Below are positions 7,888 to 15,003 of a stretch of DNA of 21,672 nucleotides, piece after piece. A model generated the notes under the pieces. It did not search any database. It worked only from the letters and a program-made list of their open reading frames with translations, and was not told the DNA's origin. The position numbers were made by a program, and so were the translations under genes. The stretch spans positions 1-21,672 of the forward strand of contig CAKZLS010000048.1 of the NCBI GenBank assembly GCA_937127205.1, in the 5' to 3' direction. The number at the start of each line of letters is the position of its first letter. The stretch's first letter is position 1. The DNA comes from an uncultured Rhodospirillales bacterium. GTDB lineage: Bacteria; Pseudomonadota; Alphaproteobacteria; Rhodospirillales; Defluviicoccaceae.

Positions 7888-7918
7888 ATTATATCGCAAC
7901 CGTGAAAAAAAGTTTCAA
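7888..7918 (-). promoter_or_regulatory. Candidate promoter for the SPOR-carboxypeptidase gene
   Basis: On the minus strand TTGAAA (7913-7918) and a perfect TATAAT (7888-7893) are separated by 19 bases, slightly longer than the 17-base optimum. Transcription would start near base 7880, about 160 bases upstream of the carboxypeptidase ATG, and run through the palindrome at 7845-7857. Confidence 0.45.
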
Positions 7919-7952
7919 ATCTCTGAAATTTAAAGAAATTATCCCATTCATA

Positions 7953-7969
7953 AACAATGCGGAATTGTT
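7953..7969. repeat. Inverted repeat AACAAT/ATTGTT
   Basis: Perfect 6-base arms around a 5-base centre (GCGGA), about 90 bases upstream of pgm. It shares the AACAA...TTGTT half-sites with the palindrome at 7845-7857, so the two could be sites for the same regulator. This is an inference from symmetry only. Confidence 0.35.
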
Positions 7970-8060
7970 GGCGGGGGGGTCGGCTTCCTGCTAATTTGCC
8001 CGCTAATCACCGCGCCGACAGATGAAGCGCGATTCGTTCGTTTTGGGGGAGTAATAAAAA

Positions 8061-9695
8061 ATGACGGTGTCCACGGTTCCGACGCAGCCGTTCGAACAAC
8101 AAAAACCGGGAACTTCCGGCCTCCGCAAAAAGGTCAAGGTATTCCAACAGCCACACTATCTGGAAAACTTCGTTCAGTCGATTTTCAATGCTCTCGAAGG
8201 GTTTGAGGGTCAGACGCTGGTCGTCGGCGGCGACGGCCGGTACTTCAACCGCCAAGCCATCCAGACCATTCTAAAGATCGCGGCGGCCAACGGTTTTGGC
8301 CGGGCGCTGGTGGGTAAGGGCGGCATTCTGTCGACGCCGGCGGCCTCGTGCGTCATTCGCAAGTACGAAGCATTCGGCGGTATCGTATTGTCGGCCAGCC
8401 ACAACCCCGGCGGCCCTGACGAAGATTTCGGCATCAAATACAATATTTCCAATGGCGGGCCGGCCCCGGAAAAAGTGACCGAAGCCATCTTCGCCAATAC
8501 CGCAACGATCGCGGAGTACCGGATCCTCGATACTCCGGATGTGGATATCGATACGCTGGGCCAATCGTCCTTGGGTGAGATGACCGTGGAGGTCGTTGAC
8601 TCCGTCGCGGATTACGCGGCGTTGATGGAGGAACTGTTCGACTTCGACGCGATTTCGGAGATGTTTGCCTCCGGCGCATGCAACATGTGCTTCGATGCCA
8701 TGCATGCTGTCACCGGTCCGTATGCGCGCGCCATCCTGCAGGACCGGCTGGGCGCGCCGGACTACACGGTGATAAACGGCGAGCCGCTGGAAGACTTCGG
8801 CGGCGGCCACCCCGATCCCAACTTGGCCCATGCCGAGGATCTGGTGGAGATGATGTTTCATCCCGATGGTCCCGATTTCGGCGCGGCGTCCGACGGCGAT
8901 GGCGATCGCAACATGATCCTCGGCAAGGAGTTCTACGTGACCCCGAGCGACAGCCTGGCCGTGCTGGCCGCCAACGCCACCACGGCGCCGGGATACGCCA
9001 AGGGCCTCGCGGGGATCGCCCGGTCCATGCCCACCAGCCAGGCGCCCGACCGGGTAGCCGCGAAGATGGGTATTCCAAGCTTCGAGACGCCCACCGGCTG
9101 GAAGTTCTTCGGAAACCTGCTCGACGCCGGCAAAGCGACGCTATGCGGGGAGGAGAGCTTTGGAACCGGCTCGGATCACGTCCGTGAGAAAGATGGCCTG
9201 TGGGCCGTCTTGTTCTGGCTGAATGTTCTTGCCGTCAAGCAGGAACCGGTGGCCGATTTGGTGAAGGCCCATTGGCGCGAATACGGCCGCAATTTTTATT
9301 CGCGGCACGACTACGAAGGGGTCGACAGCGCGGCCGCCGACGGGCTGATGAACCATCTTCGGGACATGACCGGGTCGCTCAAAGGCCAAGAACTGGGCGC
9401 CTTCGAAGTGGCCTTCGCCGATGACTTTTCCTACACGGACCCGGTAGACGGCAGCGTGTCGGACAGCCAGGGCATCCGCATTGGATTTGCCGATGGATCG
9501 CGCATCGTGTTCCGGCTGTCGGGAACCGGCACGGAAGGCGCGACGCTCAGGGTCTATATCGAACGCTACGAGGCCGATCCCAGCCGCCATGATCAAGATA
9601 CGCAGGAGATGCTCGCGGACCTGATCGCCATCGCCAACGACGTGGCCGAAATCAAGCAGCGCACCGGACGGGACAAGCCGACGGTGATCACCTAA
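8061..9695 (+). CDS. pgm: Alpha-D-glucose phosphate-specific phosphoglucomutase
   Basis: Interconverts glucose-6-phosphate and glucose-1-phosphate, giving GalU its substrate and linking glycolysis to glycogen or polysaccharide synthesis. The product is 544 residues, the normal size for the long phosphoglucomutase subfamily. The phosphoserine is S113 in SASHNPGG. The metal loop D-G-D-G-D is at 278-282. The sugar-binding segment CGEESFG precedes EKDGLWA, and the phosphate-binding loop is RLSGTGTEG near the C-terminus. GGGGGAG lies 9 bases before the ATG. The gene is divergent from the SPOR-carboxypeptidase, is not in the galU operon, and ends only 21 bases from the convergent lipoprotein gene. 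Confidence 0.96.
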   Translation: MTVSTVPTQPFEQQKPGTSGLRKKVKVFQQPHYLENFVQSIFNALEGFEGQTLVVGGDGRYFNRQAIQTILKIAAANGFGRALVGKGGILSTPAASCVIRKYEAFGGIVLSASHNPGGPDEDFGIKYNISNGGPAPEKVTEAIFANTATIAEYRILDTPDVDIDTLGQSSLGEMTVEVVDSVADYAALMEELFDFDAISEMFASGACNMCFDAMHAVTGPYARAILQDRLGAPDYTVINGEPLEDFGGGHPDPNLAHAEDLVEMMFHPDGPDFGAASDGDGDRNMILGKEFYVTPSDSLAVLAANATTAPGYAKGLAGIARSMPTSQAPDRVAAKMGIPSFETPTGWKFFGNLLDAGKATLCGEESFGTGSDHVREKDGLWAVLFWLNVLAVKQEPVADLVKAHWREYGRNFYSRHDYEGVDSAAADGLMNHLRDMTGSLKGQELGAFEVAFADDFSYTDPVDGSVSDSQGIRIGFADGSRIVFRLSGTGTEGATLRVYIERYEADPSRHDQDTQEMLADLIAIANDVAEIKQRTGRDKPTVIT

Positions 9696-9716
9696 AGCGG
9701 GGTGGTCAAAAAAAAT

Positions 9717-10340
9717 CTAGTGAACGTCGATCACCAGGTTGGGAGTGGGGTCGTAAACGCTTCGTAGACGCCACGTGTAGGTGTACCAGCGCATCCCGTT
9801 GTCGACCACCGAAGTGGCGTTGTGTCGGACCACCCGCGCGTCGGTGCGTACTTTGATGGTTCCGCCGATGTTGAGACCGCGGTTGGTCAAGCGTTCTGCT
9901 TGAGCGTTGGAGAGCGAGGTGCCGCTCATCGAGATCTCACCTGTGGTCTTCACATATTTAAGGGTCAGGAGCTTCTCGTTCCGGCGGATAAAGCTGATCA
10001 TCTTGCTGTGAAGCAGGTCGCCGGTCTTGTGCCAGCTGACGTTGAACATTCCACGACGTTGGTATTCGATTTCGCGGAACGACGTATCGCGCCCCAGGTC
10101 CTTCTCGAGGGCGGCGACCGTTTCTTGTTCCTTGGTGCGGTTGATCTCGCCGCGGCGAAGCTTGTCGTACAACGGCACCCAAGCCACGTCGCCGTCGAAA
10201 GTCATCTCATAGTGGCCCGTGCGGTTAATCACAACGTCCGCATCGAATTGGAGCGGTACGTAACACCCGCTCAACGCAATGATCAGAATTGCCCCGCAGC
10301 ATGCTGTTAAATAACGATTTAATTGGCGAGGGGGCAGCAT
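9717..10340 (-). CDS. Uncharacterised lipoprotein
   Basis: I do not recognise this family with confidence. The 207-residue product starting at MLPPRQLNRY has a lipoprotein signal: two arginines, a hydrophobic stretch (about 11-24) and lipobox L-S-G-C with the lipidated cysteine at residue 26. Upstream in-frame codons to 10391 would add a non-signal-like N-terminus, so the internal ATG was chosen; its ribosome-binding site is weak. The mature part is probably beta-rich, with a charged central segment (about 65-85) and a C-terminal strand region ending NLVIDVH. The pattern is faintly reminiscent of LppM-type domains, which is a guess. There is no transmembrane helix after the signal. A small DUF6429 gene lies upstream on the same strand, 175 bases away. 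Confidence 0.75.
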   Translation of the reverse strand: MLPPRQLNRYLTACCGAILIIALSGCYVPLQFDADVVINRTGHYEMTFDGDVAWVPLYDKLRRGEINRTKEQETVAALEKDLGRDTSFREIEYQRRGMFNVSWHKTGDLLHSKMISFIRRNEKLLTLKYVKTTGEISMSGTSLSNAQAERLTNRGLNIGGTIKVRTDARVVRHNATSVVDNGMRWYTYTWRLRSVYDPTPNLVIDVH

Positions 10341-10402
10341 GCTCGGTTTTCCGTTCGGCGAATCCGGGAGGACATCAAGGACACCAACCATAGGCGCCCA
10401 GT

Positions 10403-10434
10403 CCCTAACGGATCCCTAACGGCGGCGGTTAGGG
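10403..10434. repeat. CCCTAAC direct and inverted repeats
   Basis: TCCCTAACGG occurs twice in tandem with an 11-base period (7-base cores at 10403-10409 and 10414-10420). It is followed by the inverted copy GTTAGGG at 10428-10434, able to form a 7-bp stem with a 7-base loop. It lies between the DUF6429 gene and the lipoprotein gene. Without a T run it is not a standard terminator. Confidence 0.4.
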
Positions 10435-10515
10435 GGCTGATGCCAGAGCCGCTCCATTACTCAAAACCGATAATGATTGTCCTAGGCGGAAACAACAGGC
10501 GAGGGCAGCATGATG

Positions 10516-10758
10516 TTAATCGGCGCTCTCTTCCGTTCGGGCAAACAACGCACGAAAAGCTTTCTCCGCCCGCTCCAGGCCTTTGTCGGTCAAAACAACA
10601 GATTTTGCCTTGTTGACAGGATCTTGGATCAGACCCTGTTCGTGCAATCGGTGGAGAGCATCCCAGTCATAGCTTTTCCATGCCCGCCGCTCATCATGCA
10701 ACGTCAGCAGCAACAAGCCCAAAACGGCATCGTCAATGCGCTCTCTGTCGATCTCCAT
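10516..10758 (-). CDS. Small DUF6429 family protein
   Basis: An 80-residue protein that I recognise as DUF6429-like from the segment LHDERRAWKSYDWDALHRLH and the later KAKSVVLTDKGL. The function is unknown. The composition suggests a small helical, winged-helix-like domain, soluble and cytoplasmic. The start is ambiguous. ATG 10758 (MEIDRERIDD) fits remembered family members but has no good ribosome-binding site. ATG 10767 is also possible, as is a TTG at 10809 with AAGGG 5 bases upstream, which would give up to 97 residues. It lies 98 bases downstream of mazG on the same strand and may be read from the same transcript. Confidence 0.7.
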   Translation of the reverse strand: MEIDRERIDDAVLGLLLLTLHDERRAWKSYDWDALHRLHEQGLIQDPVNKAKSVVLTDKGLERAEKAFRALFARTEESAD

Positions 10759-10856
10759 GTGATCAATCATAGTAGCCAATGCAGCCGAGAGCGCGCCTAA
10801 AATAAACAAATAAACCCTTGGCGTAGGATTGTGCCTCCTCCGGTATCAGACCCCGG

Positions 10857-11678
10857 TTAGCCGGATCGCTCGGAGGCTTTGGCTCGCTGCCACAGAGCCT
10901 CCATCTCGTCGAGGGTGCGTCCGGATTCCTCGGCCAGCAGCACTTCAATTTCACGGAACCGGCGTTCGAACTTGGCGTTGGCGCGGCGAAGAGCGGTTTC
11001 CGGGGTGACGTCCAGTTTCCGCGCCACATTGACGCAGGTGAACAGCAGGTCGCCAAGCTCGTCCTCGAGCCGATCGTGATCGGCGCCGATGTCCATTTCC
11101 GCCGCCAGTTCGCCGCTTTCTTCCGCCATCTTGGCGAACGCCGAGTGCGCGTCCGGCCAATCGAAACCCACCAGCGCCGCCCGTTTCTGGAGCTTCAAGG
11201 CGCGGGTTAGGGCGGGAAGGGCGCTAAGAACCCCGTCGAGAGCTGACTCCGGGGTTGATGATGCCGCTGCTGCCTTGGCTTTGCGCTCCAGCGCTTTTTG
11301 CTGCTCCCAGGCGCGGGTCTGAGCGGCCGCGTCGTCGATCTTGGTATCACCGAAAACATGAGGGTGGCGGCGGATCAGTTTGTCGCAAATGGCCTCGACG
11401 ACGTCGTCGAACCGGAAGGCGCCGAGTTCGCCGGCCATTTGGGCATGGAACACCACCTGCAAGAGAAGATCGCCGAGCTCGTCCTTGAGCGCATCAAGGT
11501 CGTCGCGCTCGATCGCATCGGCCACTTCGTACGCTTCCTCGATGGTGTGCGGGGCGATGGTCGCAAAGGTTTGTTCCACGTCCCACGGACATCCGCGTTC
11601 CGGGTCGCGCAGCAACGCCATGATATCGAGGAGGCGGTGGATCGGCTCAGGCATTGCGGGTGTATCCGGTTGTCGCAT
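10857..11678 (-). CDS. mazG: Nucleoside triphosphate pyrophosphohydrolase MazG
   Basis: Hydrolyses (d)NTPs to monophosphates and pyrophosphate, a house-cleaning enzyme that can also influence ppGpp pools. The 273-residue product has two tandem MazG domains with all-alpha metal-binding motifs: EEAYE (47-51) with ELGD (67-70), and EESGE (186-190) with ELGD (207-210). An Ala/Lys-rich linker (about 125-145) separates them. The start at 11678 lacks a ribosome-binding site, and a -10-like CATAAT ends 7 bases upstream, so a leaderless mRNA is possible. An internal ATG at 11654 (MPEPIHRLLDIM) would also give a complete protein. It is 76 AT-rich bases downstream of the metallo-hydrolase gene and may have its own promoter there. 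Confidence 0.93.
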   Translation of the reverse strand: MRQPDTPAMPEPIHRLLDIMALLRDPERGCPWDVEQTFATIAPHTIEEAYEVADAIERDDLDALKDELGDLLLQVVFHAQMAGELGAFRFDDVVEAICDKLIRRHPHVFGDTKIDDAAAQTRAWEQQKALERKAKAAAASSTPESALDGVLSALPALTRALKLQKRAALVGFDWPDAHSAFAKMAEESGELAAEMDIGADHDRLEDELGDLLFTCVNVARKLDVTPETALRRANAKFERRFREIEVLLAEESGRTLDEMEALWQRAKASERSG

Positions 11679-11754
11679 AACATGTATTATGGAAAATATA
11701 TATTAGGTCAGATATTTCATATTGTTAGTTAGAGCCCGGCGACAACGCACATCG

Positions 11755-12585
11755 TCAGTCTGCGGCGACCGCGGCGCCGGTACCGGGTATCGACCCTGTT
11801 GCCTCAGTGTCGATGATCATGCCGTCATAGGCTGGCTCGACCCCGTTCGGCAGGCGCGCCGCGAGCGTTGCGTAATCCAGCGTTTCGCCAAGATGGCTGA
11901 GAACGGCTTGGCGCGGTTTGATTCTGCGGATCCAATCGAGCGCCTTGTCCACATCGCAGTGGGTCGGATGCGCACGATCGGTCAGCGTGCCGATGATCCA
12001 GGTGTCGATACCGCGCAGCAGTGAGAAAGCTTCCTCCGACATATCCACGACATCGGTCGTGTACCCGACCGATCCGAACCGAAGACCGAGGGTCTTGCTG
12101 AAACCGTGATGCTGTTCGAAGGCCGTCACCTGGATACGCCCGATGGCCCAACTGTCGCCGCCGCGAACCAAGTGCGGGACAAGCGAAGGTTTGTAGTAGA
12201 ATGCCGCGCCCTCGCTCAGGGGCTCGAACACATAGGGAAAGCGTTTGCGAATAGTGTCCAGCGTGGCCCGATCGGAATACACGTCCAAAGGCGCGTCGAG
12301 CGCACGGTTGACGGCCCGGAGATCGTCGATACCGTGGACGTGATCGGCGTGCGCATGGGTATATACCAGGGCCGTCACGGTCGAAATGCCCGCATCCAAC
12401 AGCTGCCAGCGTAGATCCGGCGAGGTGTCCACGAGAATACGGGTCCCCTCGGATTCCACCAGGATCGACGGCCGCGTCCGCCTGTTCTTGGGATTTTCGG
12501 GATCGCATTTGCCCCAACCGCGATCGATGGTTGGGGTGCCGCCCGAGGCGCCGGAACCGAGGATCCTTACCTTGAGGGGCCCCAT
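11755..12585 (-). CDS. MBL-fold metallo-hydrolase, PhnP-like
   Basis: A metallo-beta-lactamase-fold hydrolase resembling PhnP, the phosphoribosyl cyclic phosphodiesterase of phosphonate metabolism. Here it sits in a housekeeping cluster and its substrate is unknown. The 276-residue product begins with ILGSGASGGTPTID, typical of the group. It carries the zinc motif THAHADH at 76-82 followed by GIDDLR; later histidines such as those in EQHHG and SHLGE complete the site. No signal peptide is seen. The ATG shares one base with the tatD stop (TAATG), so translation is probably coupled. This gene follows tatD in many alphaproteobacteria; calling it phnP would over-interpret that. Confidence 0.9.
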   Translation of the reverse strand: MGPLKVRILGSGASGGTPTIDRGWGKCDPENPKNRRTRPSILVESEGTRILVDTSPDLRWQLLDAGISTVTALVYTHAHADHVHGIDDLRAVNRALDAPLDVYSDRATLDTIRKRFPYVFEPLSEGAAFYYKPSLVPHLVRGGDSWAIGRIQVTAFEQHHGFSKTLGLRFGSVGYTTDVVDMSEEAFSLLRGIDTWIIGTLTDRAHPTHCDVDKALDWIRRIKPRQAVLSHLGETLDYATLAARLPNGVEPAYDGMIIDTEATGSIPGTGAAVAAD

Positions 12586-13364
12586 TATTGCCGCCTCGCC
12601 TTACTGAATAGCGTAAAGAAGTTGTCCGTCGTGGCGGCGGAAAGTGTCTCCACGTCCATGTCACGAAGACGTGCCAGCTCGGCGGCGGTGTGCGCGACGA
12701 ACGCCGGCTCGTTGCGTTTTCCCCGTTTGGGAACGGGCGCCAGATAGGGGGAATCCGTTTCCACCAGCACCCGGTCCAGCGGCAAGGCCCGCGCGGTGTC
12801 GCGTAAGTCCGTCGCCTTCTTGAAGGTAACGATACCGGACAGCGAAATGTAGAGGCCCAAACCGAGCGCCGTGTCAGCCAGCGTCCGCGACGAACTGAAA
12901 CAATGGAGAACCCCGCTGAACCGTCCGGCGATCTGTTCTTCGGTCAGGATCCGGGCCATATCCATATCGGCCTCGCGGGTGTGCACAACCAGCGGCAGGC
13001 CGGTCTCGCGGGCGGCGCCGATGTGCGCGCGGAAGCTCTTTTGCTGTGCCGCCCGCGGACTGTGCTCATAGAAATAATCGAGACCGGTTTCGCCGATGCC
13101 CACCACCTTGGGGTGGTCAGCCAACCGGATCAGATGTTCCGACGTCACCTCCGGCTCGGTGGCGGCTTCATGGGGGTGGATGCCCACCGTGCAGTAGACA
13201 TTGTCGTAGCGCTCGGCGATGGAGCGCACGCGGTCGAACCGCGTCACATGGGTGCTGATCGTCAGCGCCGTTCCAATACCGGCATCGGCGGCGCGGCCGA
13301 TCACCGCGTCGAGTTCACCCTCGAAATCCGGGAAATCCAGGTGGCAGTGACTGTCGACCAGCAT
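12585..13364 (-). CDS. TatD family metal-dependent hydrolase
   Basis: A TIM-barrel metal-dependent hydrolase of the TatD/YcfH family; characterised members are DNases and 3'-5' exonucleases, some acting in D-aminoacyl-tRNA or repair contexts. The product is 259 residues, the usual length. Metal ligands are visible: H6 and H8 in SHCHLD, E92 in GIGETGLDY, H128 in VVHTRE, H154 in LHCFS and D204 in ETDSPYLAP. The ATG overlaps the metG stop by one base (TGATG), and its own stop overlaps the next gene's ATG, placing it in the middle of a coupled run. It corresponds to the ycfH-type gene next to holB and metG in many proteobacteria. Confidence 0.94.
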   Translation of the reverse strand: MLVDSHCHLDFPDFEGELDAVIGRAADAGIGTALTISTHVTRFDRVRSIAERYDNVYCTVGIHPHEAATEPEVTSEHLIRLADHPKVVGIGETGLDYFYEHSPRAAQQKSFRAHIGAARETGLPLVVHTREADMDMARILTEEQIAGRFSGVLHCFSSSRTLADTALGLGLYISLSGIVTFKKATDLRDTARALPLDRVLVETDSPYLAPVPKRGKRNEPAFVAHTAAELARLRDMDVETLSAATTDNFFTLFSKARRQ

Positions 13365-14965
13365 CAGCCGCCTCCCCCCTTCCCCGCCTCCGGCTTGTTA
13401 TCCCCCTTCTCCGCCTCCGGCTCGGGCTCCACATGGCGCGGGAACACCGGTTCCGGTTTCGGCAGCGCGGTTCCCGGCACCAGGGCGTGATCCGCCCCCA
13501 TGAACGCAAATGTCCGGTGCTCCGGATCGACCGCCAACTGGTCGAGCATCCGCGCAGCTGACTCAGGCACCACGGGCTGCATCAGAAGACCGAGATGGCG
13601 GATCGTCTCCATCAACACGTAGAGCACCGTTTGCATCCGCGCGGGATCGGTCTTGCGCAACGCCCATGGCGCTTGGCGGTCCACATATCCATTGGCAGCC
13701 CGGACGACTGTCCAGATGGCCTCCAAAGCTTCGTGAAACGCCTGGGCGTCCATCGACGAGCGAACGGCGTCGAGCAGTCGTTCGCACGATGCCAACAATT
13801 CGCGGTCGTCGTCATTGTAGGGTCCGGGCTCCGGCACCGACCCGCCACAGTTTTTGGCGACCATGGACAGTACGCGCTGCGCCAGGTTGCCAAGGTCGTT
13901 GGCCAGTTCGCCGTTGATGCGGCCGATGGCGGCTTGGTGAGAAAAATCGCCATCGTTGCCGAACGGCACTTCTCTCAGCAACAGATAGCGCACTTGATCG
14001 CGGCCGTAGGTATCCACCAGCTCGAGGGGATCGATGGCGTTGCCCAGCGATTTCGAGATTTTCTGGCCCTCGATGGTCCACCAGCCGTGGGCGAACACTC
14101 GTTTCGGCGGCTCGAGACCGGCGGCCATGAGAAACGCCGGCCAGTAAACGGCGTGGAACCGCAAGATATCTTTTCCCACCATGTGCAGGTCGGCTGGCCA
14201 ATATGTTTGGAATGACTCGCTTTCGGCGTCCGGGAAACCGATGGCGGTGATGTAGTTGGTCAAGGCATCCAGCCACACGTACATGACGTGGTCCGGGTCT
14301 CCCGGAACCGGAATGCCCCATTTGAACGTCGTGCGGGAGACCGACAGATCCTGCAAGCCGCCCTTGACGAAGCTGACGACTTCGTTGCGACGCGTTTGCG
14401 GCAGAACGAACTCGGGATTGTCATCGTAGAACCGGAGCAGCCTTTCCTGCCAGGCCGACAGGCGAAAGAAATAGCTGGGCTCCTCTACCCACTCCACCGG
14501 CGCTCCGCTTGGCGCCAGTTTGTCGCCATTGGGCCCGTCCACCAGTTCGCTTTCGGTGTAGAACGCCTCGTCGCGCACCGCGTACCAGCCGGCGTAGCTC
14601 CCCAGATAAATCTCATCGCGTTCCAGCAGCCGCTGCCACAGCGCTTGGCACGCATGCTTGTGACGTTCCTCGGTGGTCCGGATGAAATCATCGTTGGTGA
14701 AATTCATCACCGCCAGCAGATCGCGGAAATTCTGCGATACCTTGTCGGTGAATTCGTTGGGGCTAACCCCCGCCGCCTCCGCCGCCTTGTCCACCTTCTG
14801 GCCGTGCTCGTCGGTACCGGTCAGGAATTTGACCTCGTATCCATCCAACCGCTTGAACCGGGCGAGAACGTCGCAAGCCAGCGTCGTATAGGTGTGACCA
14901 ATATGCGGCGAGTCGTTGACGTAATAGATGGGCGTGGTGACGTAGTATGACGGACGCCCGGACAT
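13364..14965 (-). CDS. metG: Methionyl-tRNA synthetase
   Basis: Charges tRNA-Met with methionine, both initiator and elongator. The start is set at ATG 14965, giving 533 residues, because the family N-terminus (SYYVTTPIYYVNDSPHIGH) begins there and GAGG lies 10 bases upstream. The in-frame extension to 15133 runs into holB and is not protein-like. HIGH is at 21-24 and the second class I signature, K-I-S-K-S, at 302-306. The connective peptide lacks the Cys pairs of the zinc-binding form, and there is no C-terminal EMAP-like tRNA-binding domain, so it is the short, zinc-free type common in alphaproteobacteria. The tail after about residue 505 is Pro/Glu/Gly-rich and probably disordered. It is 38 bases downstream of holB. 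Confidence 0.96.
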   Translation of the reverse strand: MSGRPSYYVTTPIYYVNDSPHIGHTYTTLACDVLARFKRLDGYEVKFLTGTDEHGQKVDKAAEAAGVSPNEFTDKVSQNFRDLLAVMNFTNDDFIRTTEERHKHACQALWQRLLERDEIYLGSYAGWYAVRDEAFYTESELVDGPNGDKLAPSGAPVEWVEEPSYFFRLSAWQERLLRFYDDNPEFVLPQTRRNEVVSFVKGGLQDLSVSRTTFKWGIPVPGDPDHVMYVWLDALTNYITAIGFPDAESESFQTYWPADLHMVGKDILRFHAVYWPAFLMAAGLEPPKRVFAHGWWTIEGQKISKSLGNAIDPLELVDTYGRDQVRYLLLREVPFGNDGDFSHQAAIGRINGELANDLGNLAQRVLSMVAKNCGGSVPEPGPYNDDDRELLASCERLLDAVRSSMDAQAFHEALEAIWTVVRAANGYVDRQAPWALRKTDPARMQTVLYVLMETIRHLGLLMQPVVPESAARMLDQLAVDPEHRTFAFMGADHALVPGTALPKPEPVFPRHVEPEPEAEKGDNKPEAGKGGGG

Positions 14966-15003
14966 GGCAGTGTTACCTCGTGGGGAAGAGAGCTTCGGCC
15001 CGC

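Larger units (their letters stand above)
7720..8060. other. 341-base AT-rich divergent intergenic region
   Basis: Contains no gene. It separates the divergent SPOR-carboxypeptidase and pgm genes and is strikingly AT-rich between about 7800 and 7970. It holds inverted repeats at 7811-7830, 7845-7857 and 7953-7969, a minus-strand promoter candidate, a run of seven G at 7972-7978, and the pgm ribosome-binding site (GGGGGAG, 8045-8051). I see no convincing plus-strand promoter for pgm. Confidence 0.7.

Noticed and set aside
7800..7970. AT-rich region as a replication origin
   Set aside because: Only one poor DnaA-box-like string (TTATCCCAT) is present, and no dnaA, hemE, parAB or gidAB genes are nearby. 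A divergent promoter region explains the composition better.
9696..9716. A-run between pgm and the lipoprotein gene as a terminator
   Set aside because: Eight A (T on the minus strand) follow no stable stem on the plus strand, and the run lies downstream of the minus gene without a hairpin before it.
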